From JBPESP01 sp051710585 (GTDB lineage: Bacteria > Pseudomonadota > Gammaproteobacteria > Enterobacterales > Enterobacteriaceae), in contig JBPESP010000001.1 of assembly GCA_051710585.1 (NCBI GenBank), positions 310,001-374,000 on the forward strand: a stretch of 64,000 bases of DNA, written 5' to 3'. Position numbers and translations under genes: made by a program. How positions within the stretch are numbered: position 1 is the stretch's first letter; each line of letters begins with the position of its first letter. Below are positions 33,515 through 45,639 of the stretch, one piece after another. The notes beneath the pieces were generated by a model that saw only the letters and a program-made list of their open reading frames with translations, searched no databases and was not told where the DNA came from.

Positions 33515-36500
33515 AAGCAGTACGGGTACCTACGGGTGTATATTTGGGCAGAACCAATTAACTTTTGATCTTGCAGTGCTTATGCCACCATTTTTTACTT
33601 CTATAGTGGCGTTTATCTTAATATTGAAAGGTGTCCGCCGCCAAAAGCCAGGTCAGTCAAACTGAGAAATTGCCGCGTGAGTATAGTTAAGTCAAGATGA
33701 TTAACGGGTTTTATAACTCGCCCGTTCAAAGTTAGCAGTTTTTATGGCTGAGCGAATAAAATGATAGGGACTGTACGCTGGTATCTTGCTAGTAAATGCG
33801 CATATATACTACTATATTTGTCTTTATTAAAATATATGGTCGCTATCGGTATAGCTATACCAGCTACCTTAATTTTGCAGGATTTTCTAGCATCAATCAA
33901 TGGATATAAAATTCTTCATCACCGTTACGTACCCCATAGAGTTACTGATATCGTTCAGTTATATAGAGAGACCAGCTATTTATACAAAATCATATTTAGT
34001 TGGTAGAGGAAGAGCATCCCCTTCCATTTTAGTATTTGTGAAGCTTTTAGCCATTTTCTAGTCAGTCCTTGCGTTCAAGGAGGGGTATCACGACTTTTTT
34101 TGGGGGGTCCTAAAGTATTTACTCCTATTTCAATATCTTTCGCTGGGTATCTGGATATTAATCAGCACATCTAGTTTAAAATATCCGCTAAAGTAAAATA
34201 TGGATGTGCGTGTCGTTAACTAAGTTCTTGCTAATGAAACCTGAAGGTGTACCCTTTTTATTCAAGATATGCTACCGCTTCTTCCAGTGTTAGAGGTCAC
34301 TGGATAGCTACGGTTAGCAGTCATTGAGTCGTCCACGCCAAATTATCTGCGATAAAATGGCTTAAGTTATCAGCTTCCACAAGGTTTTCATAAAATTGGA
34401 GCCATGCTGCCTTAAGCATGGCTTTTTTGAATACCGGGTTAGGACTTTAAACTATGCCCTATTACCATGGGTTATTCAGGGTTCCTGATAACACTGAGTC
34501 ATAATGCAGGAGATAGTGCTGATATAATAAACATTAGATCAAATTTTGCGCTCATAACGTTAAATGACCACATGGTTTTTTTAGCCTACCTCCCAGTTTT
34601 TCTCGCTGCTTTGAGTTGTACACCTGCTCATCATTCTTGTACTATCATTCAAGATCAGCAGGTTAGTTATGGTGCAATCTGTGACACAAGCCATGTAGCT
34701 TTGATAGCCGGCTACCTACCTACCTGCACAACTTTGACATCATTGAAGGTTAGTATGATGGTTGTCTACCAGACAACGTTGTTTAACACTATGGTAAACT
34801 GCGGGAGGGGGAACTAATCTGTCTTTTCTCTAGGGATTAAATCCCCGGATTTGGTTTTAATGTTTTTGAGAATCGGGGTGCACCTTATTAATGGAGTCCA
34901 TCAGAATTAGGGTGTAGTGTCGATGACACGTAGCAGACATTATAGCACAAATAATTCTCTGCCAAACGTTAATTTATCTTCTCAGTGAGGGAAGAGAGAA
35001 AATGGTGTTCTATTTTTTTCGGGCTACTTATTATCTGCTTTAATTCTTCAATTCAGACTGGAGGCCAGGACTAATCGCTGGGTGGGTAATTCATAGATAG
35101 AAAATTTTGTCACTATACAGATTCCTAATATATTTGACAAATATCGCTTATCCCTCGGTAAGCTGCCTCTTCTCTGATAAGGTTAGCGACCTTCATAGGG
35201 CCACTTAGCATTTCTAGAGCTATACATATCAATTAGCAAAAAAAGTAAAATTCGTCTCGCTATCTAAAATAGAGTATACTAACAATACTAGTTTATCTAT
35301 ATTTATAGATATTATCTATGCGCTCCTGCGTATGAAATGTGTCTTGAGTTTAAGATACTCCTCTTTTAAATCATGTTTAAATGCCATGATGGCCCTCAGT
35401 CAGTACTGCATTGATATGTAATTCGCTAAGTGCAAAAAATGCTGTGCACCATCTCACTCAGACTATGGTGAATATCCTTTTTTTTAAAAATCTTAATCAC
35501 GCTGATCTTGATTGGATCGAAGTAACCCGCCTAGTAATATTTTACTCATTCCTTCACGCTATCCCTACCTTCTTTCTCTGGGTTTTAATTTTGATTAACA
35601 ACTTGGAACTACGTTTCTCTATAGGTAAGTAACATCCACGGGCATCCTGCGCGCTGGCGCGCAGTAGTTTAATAACAACTTGGCAGGTTTTTGTTAACAA
35701 GATATTGATGAATTTTCATGGCCTACCCTCGTATGGTGGCTATGGAACACTTATTACACCCTAATCGCGCTCGTATGAGCACCAGAGCCCGTCGGAAACC
35801 ATCTTTCTGATATAGAGCCTAGAGTAGTATAGTTTCCCTGCTGTATTAGGATTAATCTGTACTACAGACACCGAAGTTTTTTTCACTGTCGCTTTTAAGC
35901 GCATCGGCTACTCTGAGCAGCCGATGGCAGATTCAGAGCAACATTGAATTCTAGAGCTTAAGCTTTATAGTTCACTTTTCTATGTGCTATAAAAAAATCG
36001 TTAGTGTCTGCGACTTTGGTGAGAAGAGTCAGACAGAAAAACCCCTTTTATAGTTGCTGGTATGGTATAGCCATATGTCTCCAGTCTGAGACTCTTTACG
36101 GGGGAAAGCGTTACTCTGAGTGGTAATAGTAATAAGTTTTTGGCTAGCGTAGGAACGGATAAGGTAGTGTTATCATTGGAGTGGGTGTATCTGAGAGGTA
36201 GATGCAGTAGAGTGCTATTGTAGTCTATCAGACTCAAGATCGGTATAAGCAGTGGCATCATAAGAGCTATACTGTATAGGTAGAAACACTTCCGTGTAAC
36301 TCTTTTGTCTCCAGTTATGCATTGTGGGAGAGTTTATTGCGGGCTTCTATACAGCTTGTTGCTGGCAATCTAGAGTGCTTAATTATATATTATTTGCCTA
36401 TGGTGTAGAATAGCATAGGCTGCCCCTGTTCTTGGCTAGTCTGGTACGTGTTACGCCAGTAACCTGTGCATTATAGCAGTTAAAGCGGCAACTAATACGA

Positions 36501-39500
36501 CTATCAACCATAGGCGGCAAATGAAACTTAATTAGTGCACATAACAGCGTTATTAATTTCTCCCTGTTTATGTGGGCATGCCATCATCTACTTTTAAGGG
36601 GTGTATTGTTGCTATGAGTGATCCAGGAGCTGAAATAGACCCTAAGCTAAACGTCAGCTCTCTTTCCCTTGATGCCTGCAGATACAGGCTAAAGCTCCAC
36701 TATGGAGCTGATGAAAAAGTGTATTAACGAATAATTATATCCAAGATCGACAGTCTTCTTCTGCAGGATTAATGACTAACTTGTCTAGATGCACCATCAT
36801 GGAATAAATACATAAAGATAGCTGTTTAATGCGTATAAATTTCTCTGACTTATAAAATCTATACTGAAAATACCGCTAAATTGCTGGAAAATACTATGGC
36901 AGCCTCAGGTTAATACGTATACGCGTAGCATAAACTCTGAGTGCGAAGCGAAACGCTATCCGCCTCCGATTTGAAGTGGTTAGTACTAGTACTAAACTAG
37001 ATAGAGGTACAGTAAATTGGCATTATGGTCACGAGAATAAGCACTCGCTTTTTCCATGTTACCCTAATCAGCCAATTGTAGTCACCGTAAATCACATTGA
37101 TATCAGGCATACGTATCAATATCTAATGCTATAAAAGGAATGGTATGCATACTTTATCCCTGATAATCGCATTAGTTTTTGTACATCGGCAATATCCAAG
37201 AGTGACCAGGGAAGGTCATTAACTATTCCTCATTTTGTGGGTCAACGTGGTCTATAATCTGCCTTGCAATAGGATAGGTGATATCGAATACTGCTGCTGC
37301 ACCTCAAGGCACAAGGGTATTGGCATAATGGGCGGCGATGTGTAGAGTTCCGCAAGTTGCATGTACGACATTGCGCGCTTTACTGATAAAGGTTTTTGTG
37401 ATAGACTTTATCTTTCTATTTTATAACCATGGCAGGATCTTATTCTCTTATTTTTTATTTAACTGTGGCCTGATAATCAATATAAGCATAAAACGTTTTC
37501 CCAAACTACCCTTTATTAGTTTAAATATTACCGTTACCAGGAAGTGTATTCTGTATAATACTGAGTTTCTTTTATAACCTTCACTACCCATACTTTTATT
37601 TTAGTGTTGATATTACATCAATACCGATTAGGATTTACTTAACAATAATGCTAATGTAATTAATGTAGTGGCTTAATATAATGAGGCTAATCAAGTCATC
37701 TTACATTTACTTATTATGAATATTCTTTATTCAAACTACTCCTTGAGCGTGTATTTTTAATACAAAGAGATAATTTTCGCTAGATCCTTTTAGATTTAGT
37801 AGCAGAAGTGTTGTACTAGTTAGTACAATATAGCTTACTTGGTATAGTCGTGAATGTGATGCAAGAATGTTATCGCTTAGTATGTCAGCGGCTCAGCCTC
37901 ATTACATACTCTTTGACTATATACTCTTTAACTTATACTTTATTGTTTGTTTTCTGTAGATACAGCCTGATTTAGATGGCCTGTAATAATACTTTGGCAG
38001 ATAATTAACTGGGTGGCTTTAATTAAAATAACTCTTTTATTAGTGCGATTAGTACACACATACTCCTTGCTTTATATTGAAAAAAAATCATGCGTGGCAC
38101 TAATCAGGTTCAGCATCATCCTGGATAGGTAAGTCGGCAAAAAATTATCTTTATATCTTTCCGGTTTGTGCACTTTTTTGCGGTAAAGAAAATCCTCCAG
38201 CATATCCTTGACGTAATATTAGCATTATAACTTTCTTTTAATGTTTTAAAAAGTCAGACTACGTAATCCAATTTTATTAGCTATCTTAACACTTTGCATG
38301 TAGCCATGATTGCAACATCATCTGGAAAATACGTTTTTTTGTTATTAAATAAAATATCCTTACCTATTGTTACTGACCTGTTTGATATTGTGTTCATATT
38401 TATATGTAAATAAATATACTTTCTCTTTTCTAAAAGCTGATACCTTTTTGTATTAGCAGGTTGTAATCGCTTTCTTTTTTGTATTAATCATTGAATGTTA
38501 TTTCTCTTTTGCATTTTTAATTTTGCTTTCTGCCAGTTTAATGTGATTTTTAGTGCGTTTCCAATGTTTTTCTACTTTAAAGACTGTCATTAGCGAGGTT
38601 GTATTATCATTTCAAAGCGCAATTCTAGAAATAAGCGTTATCCATCTAGCGAATAATCATTTTATTAATGATTATGGATATTGTCAGTTACTAACTACTC
38701 CTAATCTCTAATAGATTACTTTAATGAGCTTCTTAGTAAAAAAATGGTTGTTAGCTGTCAAATCTAGTTGTGTTAAGCCTCTTCTGGTTTTATTAATTTA
38801 CTATTTGACCTCTGGTAGATAGAGTCTTGTTCTCTTGGCTAAAATATAGCTTTGTATTTCCTCCTCGATGATGGCATTTTTTGCTAGTGACAGAATTCAG
38901 CCTCCAAATGGCGGGAGTATATCTATTGAGCATAAAGTTATCTCAAGGAGTAAAGAGGTTTTTGTGTATCGGATGCGGTACTTTGAGCCTTATGGACTTG
39001 TCATAAGGCTCTCTTACAGAGATTTTACTAGCATCTGTCTTAAATCCTGCTTCTAGCATACACTTTATACGCTTCAAGCTCCGAACCGGCAACTCGCTTG
39101 ACTATGGAATTGAGCTTTTTTGTAGGTTAGAAATGGCCATTACAACAGGTGTGTTTTGTCATAGTGTGTTTATCCGGTCATTCTGCCTACAATATGCGGT
39201 AAGCTTCAAGAATCTTGTGGACTACAAGATCAGGCATAATGTGCAGGCAGAGGATAGGGTATAGAACACGTTATTTCTCGTGTGTGTTGTTACTTATAGG
39301 CTTTTTGGAAATCAGCATCACTAGATGCTTTTTGTGGGGGCTCTCTCTACACTAAGATAAAGACTCACTTATTCCCTTAGGCTAATTTTTTATTCCTTGC
39401 TGGATAAGGCATTTTGGCAACATACCGACCTCTATCTGACTTTTTAATGAAAAAGGTCACATCCCACAATGCGGGGTGAAGGTCTTCTTTAATCTTTTTT

Positions 39501-41157
39501 GTATGTATAACGCGCACATTAGCAATCTGTTGGTGATCCGTCGAGGCTCTGTAGCTTTTGCGCTTTAGTAGCGCGGAGATATTGTCGCATGACACTAACC
39601 TGTCGTATGATTTAATGACAGTATTTTATTTGATTAATTTATAAGTTGGTGGAGCCAACGCTCAGACTATCAAGAAATGATAGCGCTGCTTTTTGATAAT
39701 TTTATATATTTTACAGAAAACAATCATTCTTTAATATCTTAAAATATAATTATGCGATAAGTTATGGGTTTTAGCGATAAAAAAACAGTATCTCAAACTT
39801 AATAAAACTAAAAAAATAAATTTTATTTTTCTGATTACTACAAATGAGAAATATTTTATTGAATTATATTCAATGAATTTTATAGAAATAAAATGAGAAA
39901 GGAAAATAATTAATTTCTATACTGATAGATAGAAAAGAAAATGCTGTCGCAGATCTATATTTATAAACAACTTATAGATATAGAATTGTTAGAGTTATTA
40001 CAATTAAATTGAGATTATTCCTCTTAACATTTTAGAATTTTTTAACTAAAAGTACAGAAATATTTTATAGTAATGTAACCATTATATCTTTAAGAATCTA
40101 TTATATTGAACTTTGACTTTTCTATTATAGCATTTTTAACGCTTTAGTTAAGGGGAAGCACTATTCTTCTGCTGAAGAAGGTTTATCACGTCACATGATA
40201 ATAGAGGTCGTTTCAGCTCGACTAACTGTGCTGATGGGTAATATAGGTGTTGACGATTGCGCGTTATCATCACTGTTGGTTTGTTTAGTACCTACATCTG
40301 TATTACCAACACGATATTTTTCCTCATAACCGGATCGCGTGAACTAGCTATGAATTAGTGGATTTCAGGGTAATGCAGTGATATTCTACGCCAGACAACG
40401 TAAATGCATTTTACGTTCCTCTTCGCGCTAAATCAAATTGCATTGATCCTGTATGTTAACAAAATATGTTTAACCGTGTAGAGTAGCAATCTACTATTAT
40501 GTGGGTAGATTATCAGGCGTATATTGAAGAAAAGCTAATAAAGCGTACTTTTATATTGCAGTAAATTATGAAGCAATGTCTCTAGAGTTTTTATAAAGGT
40601 ATGCTCTAGTCTTAGTAATAAATTTATAGTAGATTTAATTAATTTATGTTTAAATGGATTAAACCATCAAAAATTGATTCTAAAATATTGGTCTATAATA
40701 GATCCCTATGAAAAGGCCAGTGGTTTATAAAAATACTTTGATGGAAAGTAAGAGCACGTTGTGTAGAGGGTAGGTTTCAGAGTTTATCCGACAATCTTTT
40801 GTTGTTGTCGTTAGAATAATGGTTATTAGTGGTGTCAAAAAAATAATTTTATTCTCTGCTAACCACTTTAGAAGTGTTAGTAAACTTTTTCAGGCAAGGT
40901 TTAGGGGATGGGGATTTCGTATGAGTTTTTAAAATGTACATATCTAGAAGGTGTGAATGAGATAGAGGTGTAGACTAGTCTTATGCCTAAGAGTGAAGAA
41001 TATGGGATTAGTACAGGTGGGGGTGGGTAGCGACGTCAGAGTTAATCTATAGCTTCACAGATAAAAAAAATCATCAAGCATTTTAATGTGCTTCAATACA
41101 AGGGAAAAGCACGATGCTTGTAGTACAGTAACATAATCGCTCTCCTTTGCATCTGAC

Positions 41158-43020
41158 TTAAGCTAACCATTTTTTGATTTGGCTCTGGATTCCGACACCG
41201 TCGAGGGATAGATCTGCACGGATCTCGTCCTGGTTTCCATGAGGAATAAAATAGTCCGGTAGGCCGATATTCAATACTGACAACTGCAATCGTTGCTGCA
41301 TGACATACTCGTTTACACCGCTACCAGCACCGCCCATGATAGCATTCTCCTCGACAGTCACCAGTGCCTGATGGCACTCAGTTAGCTCACTTATTAGCGC
41401 ACCGTCAAGGGGCTTAACGAAGCGCATATCAACCAGGGTTGCATTTAGTGCTTGTGCCGCGTATTCAGCTTGAGGCAGCAAGGTACCGAAATTGAGAATT
41501 GCTACTCTGGAACCTTGCCGGCGTACTACCCCTTTTCCAAGCGGTAGTTCATATAAATTAGTAAGCGAAGCGCCGGTACCATTACCGCGCGGATAACGCA
41601 CTGCAGTTGGGCCTGTTTGATAGTGATAACCCGTATGCAGCATCAATCGGCATTCATTTTCATCGCTCGGTGTCATAATGACCATATTGGGAATGCAGCG
41701 TAGATAGGAGAGATCAAATGCGCCCTGGTGGGTCTGTCCATCGGCGCCAACTACACCGCTGCGATCGATGGCAAACAATATTGGTAGATTCTGTATCGCA
41801 ACGTCATGGATCACCTGATCGTAAGCGCGCTGTAAAAAGGTAGAGTAGATGGCTACTACAGGGTGATAACCGCCAATGGCTAACCCGGCGGCAAAGGTAA
41901 CTGCATGCTGTTCAGCGATGGCTACGTCGAAATACTGACGTGGATATTGACGCGAAAATGCTACCATTCCGGAACCTTCACGCATGGCGGGTGTAATTGC
42001 CATTAATTTATCATCTTTCGCGGCCGTTGCGCAAAGCCAGTCACCGAAAATGGCCGAGTATGTGGGGTATATACTCCCACTTTCCGGTAAGGTTCCTATG
42101 TGGGGATTAAATTTTGGAACCGCATGCCAACTGATAGGATCTTTTTCAGCTGGCGCATAGCCACGGCCTTTTTTCGTCATAATATGTAGTAGCTGCGGTC
42201 CTTTTTTGGTCCGCATATTCTTTAGTATCTGCACTAGCCCATGGACATCATGCCCGTCCACTGGACCAATATAGTTAAATCCGAGCTCCTCAAAAAGAGT
42301 ACCTGGTACTACTATCCCTTTAATGTGCTCTTCAGTGCGCTTCATCAGCTCTTTAATCGGCGGGATACTAGATAGCACTTTTTTGCCGCTTTCGCGAAGG
42401 CTAGAGTAGAGCTTGCCGGATAGGATCTGAGCCAAATGATTATTCAGCGCTCCAACATTTTCTGAAATAGACATTTCATTATCATTTAGCACTACTAGTA
42501 AATCATATTTAATATCGCCAGCATGGTTCATAGCCTCAAAGGCCATGCCGGCAGTAATAGCACCATCGCCGATAACGCAAACTGTACGCCGTTCCAATCC
42601 CGCATGTTCTGCCGCTATCGACATACCTAAAGCAGCGCTGATAGAGGTGGAAGCATGCCCCACTGAGAGCTGGTCATATTCACTTTCGCCACGCCATGGA
42701 AACGGATGCAGGCCGTTACGTTGGCGAATAGTAGCAATACGGTCCCGTCTTCCTGTTAGGATTTTATGAGGATAAGCCTGATGACCGATATCCCAAATTA
42801 GCTGGTCTAATGGCGTATTGTATACATAATGCAGTGCCACCGTTAGTTCTACTACTCCCAGCCCCGAAGCAAAATGGCCGCTCGACCGGCTTACGCTGTC
42901 GAGCAAAAAACGTCGCAATTCGTCACATAGTTGCACCAAACTCTCTTTGGGCAACTGACGTAGTTCTATAGGATTGTCGGCCAGAACTAGTGTTGGATAC
43001 TTTTTGATATCAAGGCTCAT
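41158..43020 (-). CDS. dxs: 1-deoxy-D-xylulose-5-phosphate synthase
   Basis: Dxs condenses pyruvate and glyceraldehyde 3-phosphate to DXP, the first step of the MEP isoprenoid pathway and also a precursor of thiamine and pyridoxal phosphate. The 620 residues equal the E. coli length. Visible features: SSGHFASGLGVVELTVALH with the catalytic-region histidine, the thiamine-diphosphate motif GDGAITAGMAFEAMNHAG followed by the ND metal ligands, the transketolase central domain with FDVAIAEQHAVTFAAGLA (catalytic Glu), and DRSGVVGADGQTHQG. The start MSLDIKKYPTL matches the family. No convincing Shine-Dalgarno sequence. It is the last gene of the xseB-ispA-dxs operon in E. coli; here xseB and ispA are fossils. 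Confidence 0.97.
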   Translation of the reverse strand: MSLDIKKYPTLVLADNPIELRQLPKESLVQLCDELRRFLLDSVSRSSGHFASGLGVVELTVALHYVYNTPLDQLIWDIGHQAYPHKILTGRRDRIATIRQRNGLHPFPWRGESEYDQLSVGHASTSISAALGMSIAAEHAGLERRTVCVIGDGAITAGMAFEAMNHAGDIKYDLLVVLNDNEMSISENVGALNNHLAQILSGKLYSSLRESGKKVLSSIPPIKELMKRTEEHIKGIVVPGTLFEELGFNYIGPVDGHDVHGLVQILKNMRTKKGPQLLHIMTKKGRGYAPAEKDPISWHAVPKFNPHIGTLPESGSIYPTYSAIFGDWLCATAAKDDKLMAITPAMREGSGMVAFSRQYPRQYFDVAIAEQHAVTFAAGLAIGGYHPVVAIYSTFLQRAYDQVIHDVAIQNLPILFAIDRSGVVGADGQTHQGAFDLSYLRCIPNMVIMTPSDENECRLMLHTGYHYQTGPTAVRYPRGNGTGASLTNLYELPLGKGVVRRQGSRVAILNFGTLLPQAEYAAQALNATLVDMRFVKPLDGALISELTECHQALVTVEENAIMGGAGSGVNEYVMQQRLQLSVLNIGLPDYFIPHGNQDEIRADLSLDGVGIQSQIKKWLA

Positions 43021-43059
43021 GGAGTATTCATATCTGAAGTGTAAAATAGCATTACTTAT

Positions 43060-43692
43060 TTGTCACGTTCAATAATATTGTGTGCATGCTTTACCATGCA
43101 TGACGCTATCATAACTGAATGCTATGATATATTCTAAGGATGTTAATGGAATTTACGATACAGATCGTCAGCCTTAGCCCGTGGTATATCTAGTTATAAA
43201 CGTAGGGTTGGATGGATGCTTTTATCCAATTCCCGGTCCCTTCCTTGTTATTTTATAGTAGTTTAACTGTTATTGATAAGCATCAATAATGTCATTCTGT
43301 ATCTGAAAAGCTAGGCTAATATCAACATAAAAACGATCGAGAGAGCACCGCACTGGTCTTATAGCACTGAATCATCTTAAGTTGTGCATAGGAGACCTGC
43401 GGTCTATACACGCCTACAAATTAGTATTTATCCAAAAAAAAACATAGCATCGGCGCCGTTAGTGGCGACTAGCACAGCACATCAAGGTTTTAGTGGTTAG
43501 CTAGAATAACAGGACGGCCTGGTATACCAGGAATAGGTAGGGGGTAGTTGTTTTCCTCCCCAATAAAACGCGTCTTGACGCATGGCATGGGTTGGATAAA
43601 GAGTGTCTGTGGATTGGCGAGGTAAGATGACATTCCACAGACACGTGTTCACTTTACTACCTATTATTAAGTACACTTGCGAAATCAGTCAT
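43060..43692 (-). pseudogene. ispA: Fossil of farnesyl diphosphate synthase ispA
   Basis: IspA makes geranyl and farnesyl diphosphate. It lies between xseB and dxs in E. coli, as here. The probable old start ATG at 43692 overlaps the xseB stop (ATGA) and reads MTDFASVLNN before a stop. Later pieces match the C-terminal half: MIQCYKTSAVLSRSF (family RIHRHKTGALIRAAV), SLAFQIQNDIIDAY (IGLAFQVQDDILDVV), GIG followed by HPSNPTFI (LGKSTYPALLGL). The stretch is about 630 bp where the intact gene needs about 900, so deletions have occurred. Neither aspartate-rich DDxxD motif of the first half was found intact. Confidence 0.88.
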
Positions 43693-43930
43693 AGCACATC
43701 ATTTTCCGGCGTAAAAGAGCTAGTAAAGCGGCTAACTTATTGTTTAGCAGAATATGCACTTGCTATTCTGATTATTGCAAGGTTTTCGGATCTTCCAACG
43801 ATAGGAGCATCCTGTTTTAATTCATTAAGTTCTTGATTCAGAAGGAGTTCAGTTAATTTAAAACGAGTGACTATCTACTCCAGTTCTTTAAGCTTAGTCT
43901 CAAAATGGTTGGTTGTTCTGTTTTTTTGTA
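43689..43930 (-). pseudogene. xseB: Fossil of exonuclease VII small subunit xseB
   Basis: XseB is the small subunit of exodeoxyribonuclease VII, about 80 residues. Almost the whole gene can be read: KNRTTNHFETKLKELE, an in-frame TAG, IVTRFKLTELLLNQELNELK, then SAKQ, another stop, and SFTPENDVL ending in TGA at 43689. This matches the family [40 protein letters not shown] and LTPFTPDNE. The reading frame is nearly intact apart from two nonsense codons, so this is one of the younger fossils of the window. The stop overlaps the old ispA start. Confidence 0.9.
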
Positions 43931-44135
43931 TGTTTGTATTTAAACCGGGGCGAGTGGCGGCCTGCGTTAGCCCAGAGTGCGGTAATTAAGAAAATTGCGT
44001 CTTTATACAGCAGTATAAAATGGTATATTTTTGCGCTAAAGGGCTATAAAAAGACGATGGCGTTGACATATTTAGTATCCAATTATATAACATTTTAGCG
44101 TGTTATTATTTAATAATCATATAATGATTACTACT

Positions 44136-45578
44136 ATGAAGTTTATCATTAAACTTTTTCAGGAATCATAAAAAAATTAATTTGTGTGGTGCGCTTTATA
44201 AAAATAATCAGTAGCAATATCCTTAAACATTGTGATGAAGTCGGTAGCGGTAGCGCATCATTAGGATCATATTGAAGTTCGTCCCGGAGATGAATAACAC
44301 TTTACTTTGGTAGATTACCATTGTGACCCGTATCTCCAAGATATATTACCTCCTGGAGGTTAATATTTTACTTCTGGCAAGATATGTATGATATTTACTT
44401 GCAAATACTAGCTATATGCCGCAATTAGCTAGTATAGAAATCTTTTATGTATAAGTCAAGTGCCATGGCACGAAAGATTTCCCACCTCAAAGGTGGGAAA
44501 GGTTATGTCGACAAAGATTTAAACCAGAATGTGGGTAACACCAGAACAACTGACCTATCCAGACGAAACTGTTCTTTTATAAATTGATTTGGCTGCTTTG
44601 ATAGCCCAGCGCCCCTAATGATTTAGGGGGGGTTCCTATTAGGATTAACAGCTAAGAGGATTTTCTGTCATTTATCGCTGGCAGTTTTAATCCTGGAGTT
44701 TCAATTATATCCTGATGCATCTCGGATGCTGAGTTAATTATTAGTTCTTAATCTTGGCGGTGCAGCGTATAAAATTGGCGTCTGCGCTAAGTGGCGTATT
44801 ATTTGTGGAGTTGCTTTGGCTAGTGTCTCACAATATCCACTTTTTATCTCTCGATTTTGTGCTAATGGTAAACGAAATTCTAGCTAAAGTGGGCAATAGC
44901 TAATGAGTAGTGTTGAAATGGATGATGTAGGGGTATGGAGGTGCTGTGGAATGCTACAGCATAAATAGGTTTGTCACTGGTGAAGTTTTTTTTGGATAGG
45001 GATAGGTATCCAGGCAGTCTCTAACTAATTTACGTTTAATTGACAGTGCGTCAGATGTATTTATTCTGCGTATGCTTATCTCTCGTAACAAAGAGGATAT
45101 CGTTATGTTTATACTCAAAATTGGCATGGAGGAGTATGTCAAAAACATCCCAGAATACTGCGGTATAATCTCTAAGAGCCCAGTGGGTAGTGATAAAAAG
45201 TCGTATATAGTGGGTGGAGGGAGAATTCAATTTTGCTGTACTGAAGATAGCGAGGAGGCAGGCGTAGGTACATATATCCGGGAGATGACTACTGCGAAGG
45301 AGCACGCACCTGTCGCCGAGATAAAAACTACTGCAGGGTTTTGCAGCACTGATGTCGTGCTAGATATACGTTTGCAGGATGAGCAGAAAGGCTGCCCGTT
45401 GACGCTAGCTAATGTGGTAGTACAGACCCTGCCGTTTTATAAATTAGGTAGTCATTTCAGTAAGCTGGATCAGAGTAAATCATACTTTCTGTACTGTGAC
45501 CGTGGGGTGATGAGTCGTCTTCAGGCACTTTATTTACGCGAGCAGGGTTTTCAAAACGTAAAGGTTTACCGCCCTTAG
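44136..45578 (+). pseudogene. thiI: Fossil of tRNA sulfurtransferase thiI
   Basis: ThiI transfers sulfur for 4-thiouridine in tRNA and for the thiamine thiazole. Position and divergence from xseB match E. coli. The gene is traceable from end to end: MKFIIKLFQES then a stop at the start codon region (44136), RFIKIISSNILKHCDE, NLGGAAYKIGVCAKW (family FFNLGGAAHEIGVRQVA), FVTGEVFFG, a TAG, then VSRQSLTNLRLID. From about 45007 one frame stays open to the normal end at 45578 (KVYRP), covering NIPEYCGIISKSPV and the C-terminal rhodanese domain with its active-site loop CDRGVMSRLQALYLREQG. Without the THUMP and ATPase domains the enzyme cannot work. Whether the rhodanese end is still translated alone is unknown. 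Confidence 0.95.
44478..44500. repeat. 10-bp hairpin inside the thiI fossil
   Basis: Arms 44478-44487 (TTTCCCACCT) and 44491-44500 are perfect reverse complements around CAA. In the thiI frame this encodes KDFPPQRWER, aligning to the family HDFSSIDVER. The ancestral codons need not form such a hairpin, which suggests it arose after gene death. Confidence 0.7.
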
Positions 45579-45639
45579 TTTACTAGGGGGGTGTTTGCAG
45601 TAAGAATGCACCTATTACCAGTCGCGAGTTTTTTGTTGC

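Larger units (their letters stand above)
24101..41157. other. 17 kb without a recognisable gene
   Basis: The largest gene-free stretch of the window. It falls into at least three compositional blocks: 24.1-28 kb is very AT-rich (especially 25.5-26.3 kb), 28.5-39.5 kb is visibly richer in G and C, and 39.6-41.1 kb is AT-rich again. This probably reflects gene death at different times or ancestors of different composition. Many plus- and minus-strand frames of 60-176 codons occur between 28 and 39.6 kb. Some (for example 33034-33273 plus, 34467-34817 plus, 29.6-29.8 kb plus) have hydrophobic, protein-like composition and may be membrane-protein remnants, but none could be named. Downstream of dxs, E. 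coli has yajO and pgpA; neither was found. Confidence 0.55.

Noticed and set aside
33027..33557. 176-codon minus-strand frame with Asp-Arg repeats
   Set aside because: The repeat is simply the CTCTAT microsatellite read in one frame. The remainder has no motif, and an overlapping plus-strand frame looks equally protein-like. Length alone in GC-richer decayed DNA is weak evidence.
34467..34817. 116-codon plus-strand frame
   Set aside because: Hydrophobic and cysteine/threonine-rich composition but no recognisable family or translation signals. Possibly a remnant, not supported as a gene.
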